From contig MKUZ01000024.1 of NCBI GenBank assembly GCA_001899065.1, forward strand, positions 128 through 64,127: a stretch of 64,000 nt of DNA, in the 5' to 3' direction. The first letter of the stretch is position 1; the number at the start of each line of letters is the position of its first letter. Below the pieces are notes generated by a model. The model was not told where the DNA came from and did not search any database. It saw only the letters and a program-made list of their open reading frames with translations. Both the position numbers and the translations under genes were made by a program. Origin of the DNA: Devosia sp. 66-22. Its GTDB lineage: Bacteria > Pseudomonadota > Alphaproteobacteria > Rhizobiales > Devosiaceae. Of the stretch, positions 62,129 to 64,000 are shown in pieces.

Positions 62129-62963
62129 ATCTTCCGGCGCGCGTCCACGCCGCGAGCAAATCCGGCAGGCCGCCGAAAACGCCGTCGGGCAGCGCCCTAG
62201 CTTCCCTCACTTGTGCAGCGTCCGTCGCACCGGTCAGCACCAGCGCCGCCTTGAGCCCGCTCGCCCTGGCGCCGGCGATGTCGGTGTCGAGCCGATCGCC
62301 GATCATCAGCGTTCGCCCTGCGCTCGAGCCGAGCGCGCGCAGCGCGGCGCGATACATTGCGGGCGCGGGCTTCCCCATCACCTCGGGCGCCTTGCCAGTC
62401 GCCGCCTGCAGCGCGGCAAGGATCGCGCCATTGCCCGGCACCATGCCCTCCGAGGAGGGGATGGCGAGGTCGCCATTGGTGCCCAGGAAGTCGGCGCCCT
62501 CGCGGATCAGCAGCGCGGCACGTTTGAGCTTGCTGTAACTCAGCTCGACATCGATCCCGACCACAACGACGCCGGCCACGTCGGCGATCCTGTACCCCGC
62601 CGCCGCGATGGACGTGGCGAAGCCAGGGCTGCCGATGACGTGGACCGGCGTCCCCGGCGCATAACGATCGGCCAGATGCTCCAGCAGCACGGTGCGCGAT
62701 GTGACGATCTGGCGCTCGGCCACGCCCTCGACGCCGAGGCGGCGCAGCTTGTCGACATACTCGGCCTGCGACTTGCTGCTGTTGTTGGTGGCAAGCGCGA
62801 TCGGCAGGTCGAGCCGGCGGACGCGCGCGAACAGCTCCACCAGACCGGGCAGGGCGGTGTCACCGCGCCACAGCACGCCATCCATGTCGCTGACGATGCC
62901 GTCGATGGCCGACAGGTCGAGGGGCGGCGTCATCCCGGCGGAAGCGGATGCTTCAGGTCTCAA
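62127..62963 (-). CDS. HAD-IIA (NagD-like) phosphatase, paralogue
   Basis: A 278-residue HAD phosphatase with DMDGVLW, ATNNSSKS, MGKPAPAMY and GDRLDTDIAGA. By eye more than half of its residues match the protein at 22235-23029, including long runs around each motif. It is convergent with the OppA-like gene and overlaps the 3' end of the FCD regulator gene (11 bp), so it is co-transcribed with that regulator. Confidence 0.88.
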   Translation of the reverse strand: MRPEASASAGMTPPLDLSAIDGIVSDMDGVLWRGDTALPGLVELFARVRRLDLPIALATNNSSKSQAEYVDKLRRLGVEGVAERQIVTSRTVLLEHLADRYAPGTPVHVIGSPGFATSIAAAGYRIADVAGVVVVGIDVELSYSKLKRAALLIREGADFLGTNGDLAIPSSEGMVPGNGAILAALQAATGKAPEVMGKPAPAMYRAALRALGSSAGRTLMIGDRLDTDIAGARASGLKAALVLTGATDAAQVREARALPDGVFGGLPDLLAAWTRAGR

Positions 62964-63756
62964 GGCCGAGCTGATCCGTCACGACGTCGTGCACGTGATG
63001 CGCCACGCCCTGCAGCAGCCGCAGCGATGCCGTGCGTGCGGCCGCGGGCCGACCGGCGGCGATTTCCGAGAGCACGGCTTCGTGGAGGTCGAGCCGGTTG
63101 GCCGGCCCGACATGCAGCGAGGAGTGCAGGCTGAAGCTCAGCGTCAGGGGCATTTCGAGGATGTTGCCCATGGCAACCAGGAACTCGTTGTTGGACGCCT
63201 GGAAGATGGACTTGTGGAACTGTACGTCCGCGGCCACGAAGGTGCGGCCGAAGGGGTCGCGGTTTTCTTCCTGCCGCATCTGCTCCAGTGCGGCGCGGAT
63301 CTGCTCGATCGCCTCGGCGTTCTGATGTTCGGCCGCGGACTCCGCCGCGAGCGGCTCGATGCTCTGGCGCAGCACGAAGAAATCCTGGATGAAGCGGTCG
63401 ATATCGCCGGAGGCAAGCCGCCAGGCCATCAGGTCGGGGTCGAGCAGATTCCAGCTGCTGCGCGGCGCCACCAGCGTGCCGGTGTTGGGCCGGGCGCGCA
63501 CCATGCCCTTGCCGGCGAGGATCTTCACCGCCTCGCGAAACGATGTTCTACTGACGTTGCGGCCGCCGAACATGCGCTCGGACAGCATGTCGCCCACCTG
63601 AAACTCGCCAGCCACGATCCGTCCCCCGATCTCGTCGGCGAGCGGCGACAGATGATGCCGGGTGGCCAGTGCGCTCTGGATGGCGCCGGCCATCTCCCTG
63701 CGGCGCTTGATGTCCTGGTTGGCGTCCAAAAGCGAACCTCGTGCGAGCGTCTTCAA
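62953..63756 (-). CDS. FadR/GntR family regulator with FCD domain
   Basis: A 267-residue regulator: winged helix at about 30-100 (LADEIGGRIVAGEFQVGDMLSERMFGGRNVSRTSFREAVKILAGKGMV) and FCD domain (ADVQFHKSIFQASNN and LHEAVLSEIAAGRP carry the metal-site residues). The MAWRLASGD motif recalls DgoR/uronate-type regulators. Start TTG at 63756 has GGGGTGA close upstream; an ATG at 63693 is an alternative. It faces the binding-protein gene that begins at 63926. Confidence 0.85.
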   Translation of the reverse strand: MKTLARGSLLDANQDIKRRREMAGAIQSALATRHHLSPLADEIGGRIVAGEFQVGDMLSERMFGGRNVSRTSFREAVKILAGKGMVRARPNTGTLVAPRSSWNLLDPDLMAWRLASGDIDRFIQDFFVLRQSIEPLAAESAAEHQNAEAIEQIRAALEQMRQEENRDPFGRTFVAADVQFHKSIFQASNNEFLVAMGNILEMPLTLSFSLHSSLHVGPANRLDLHEAVLSEIAAGRPAAARTASLRLLQGVAHHVHDVVTDQLGLET

Positions 63757-63845
63757 TCACCCCACTGGAAAGAGCGCAACTGCGACGGCCCGCGCTTCCC
63801 AGCATTCCTGCGCCCGCTTGACAGCCCTGGCGCCGAGGGAGATAG

Positions 63846-63862
63846 TAGTATTAATAGTACTA
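63846..63862. promoter_or_regulatory. AT-rich inverted repeat, candidate operator
   Basis: TAGTA-TTAATAG-TACTA (5-bp arms) sits in an AT-rich pocket (63843-63866) of the 169-bp divergent gap between the FCD regulator and the gene at 63926. The overlapping TAGTACTA and TACTAGTA are also self-complementary. The place fits a GntR-family operator. Confidence 0.6.
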
Positions 63863-63925
63863 GTATGCAAAGAGGGAATTTCAACGGCGGCGGCCCTGGG
63901 GGCCGACCGCAACTGGGAGGGACGA

Positions 63926-64000
63926 ATGAACAAGCTGATCCTGTCGGCGACGTTGGTTGGGCTAATGACCTCGACCGCCGGAGCCGTCGACCTGACGGTG
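63926..64000 (+). CDS. Start of a secreted protein, probably ABC binding protein (cut by window end)
   Basis: The last 75 bases encode MNKLILSATLVGLMTSTAGAVDLTV, a Sec signal peptide with AGA-type cleavage site and the first mature residues. GGGAGGGA precedes the ATG. Divergent place next to an FCD regulator and the mature start VDLTV suggest a sugar-importer binding protein, but too little is visible to decide. Confidence 0.6.
   Translation, partial: MNKLILSATLVGLMTSTAGAVDLTV

Overview
The window looks like chromosomal DNA of a high-GC alphaproteobacterium, most likely of the order Hyphomicrobiales (a Devosia- or Mesorhizobium-type soil bacterium). The pointers are a seven-gene-type Mrp antiporter operon whose first gene fuses subunits A and B, an aa3-type cytochrome oxidase subunit I, and a very dense set of ABC importers with ROK, LacI, GntR and MocR regulators. 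The genus is an inference; no rRNA or tRNA gene was seen.

Layout. 1-9.85 kb: a visibly lower-GC segment holding an RbsABC-type sugar ABC importer plus an M24 metallopeptidase-fold enzyme (minus strand), divergent from a ROK regulator, between two diverged copies of a ~70-bp direct repeat. 9.85-12.4 kb: a patchwork of gene remnants (LuxR-type regulator, DUF1800 protein, GH4 glycosidase) joined end to end. 12.4-26.3 kb: a catabolic cluster (SIS sugar isomerase, GntR regulator, Opp/Dpp-type importer, CehA/PHP hydrolase, HAD phosphatase, sugar isomerase, Gfo/Idh dehydrogenase, LacI regulator) in which the binding-protein gene, one permease gene and the isomerase gene are each broken. 26.3-35 kb: a MocR-like regulator lacking all recognisable PLP-contacting residues, divergent from an operon with two family-5 binding proteins (one without signal peptide), a permease, a permease-ATPase-ATPase triple fusion and a RidA protein. 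35-36.1 kb: remnants of MalK-like, LacI-like and IS5-type genes. 36.25-42.26 kb: mrpABCDEFG. 42.2-50.5 kb: a probable sialic acid / 2,7-anhydro-sialic acid catabolic locus (NanE-NanK fusion, FAH-type hydratase, FCD regulator, DapA/NanA-type aldolase, CUT1 importer without ATPase, NanY/YjhC-like oxidoreductase) around a perfect 16-bp palindrome. 50.6-56.2 kb: LysR regulator, nitronate monooxygenase, DUF488, Tim44-domain protein, lone ctaD, GAF protein. 56.3-64 kb: a complete Opp-type operon, a second HAD phosphatase, an FCD-GntR regulator, and the first 25 codons of a divergent secreted binding protein.

How it works together: almost everything serves scavenging of small organic solutes. Each importer sits beside its own one-component regulator, and most regulator genes face the transport operon across a short gap holding a perfect inverted repeat. 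Most binding-protein genes are followed by a GC-rich hairpin, a usual way of making binding protein in excess over permease. The three Opp/Dpp systems show three degrees of gene fusion: separate ATPases, fused ATPases, and permease fused to both ATPases.
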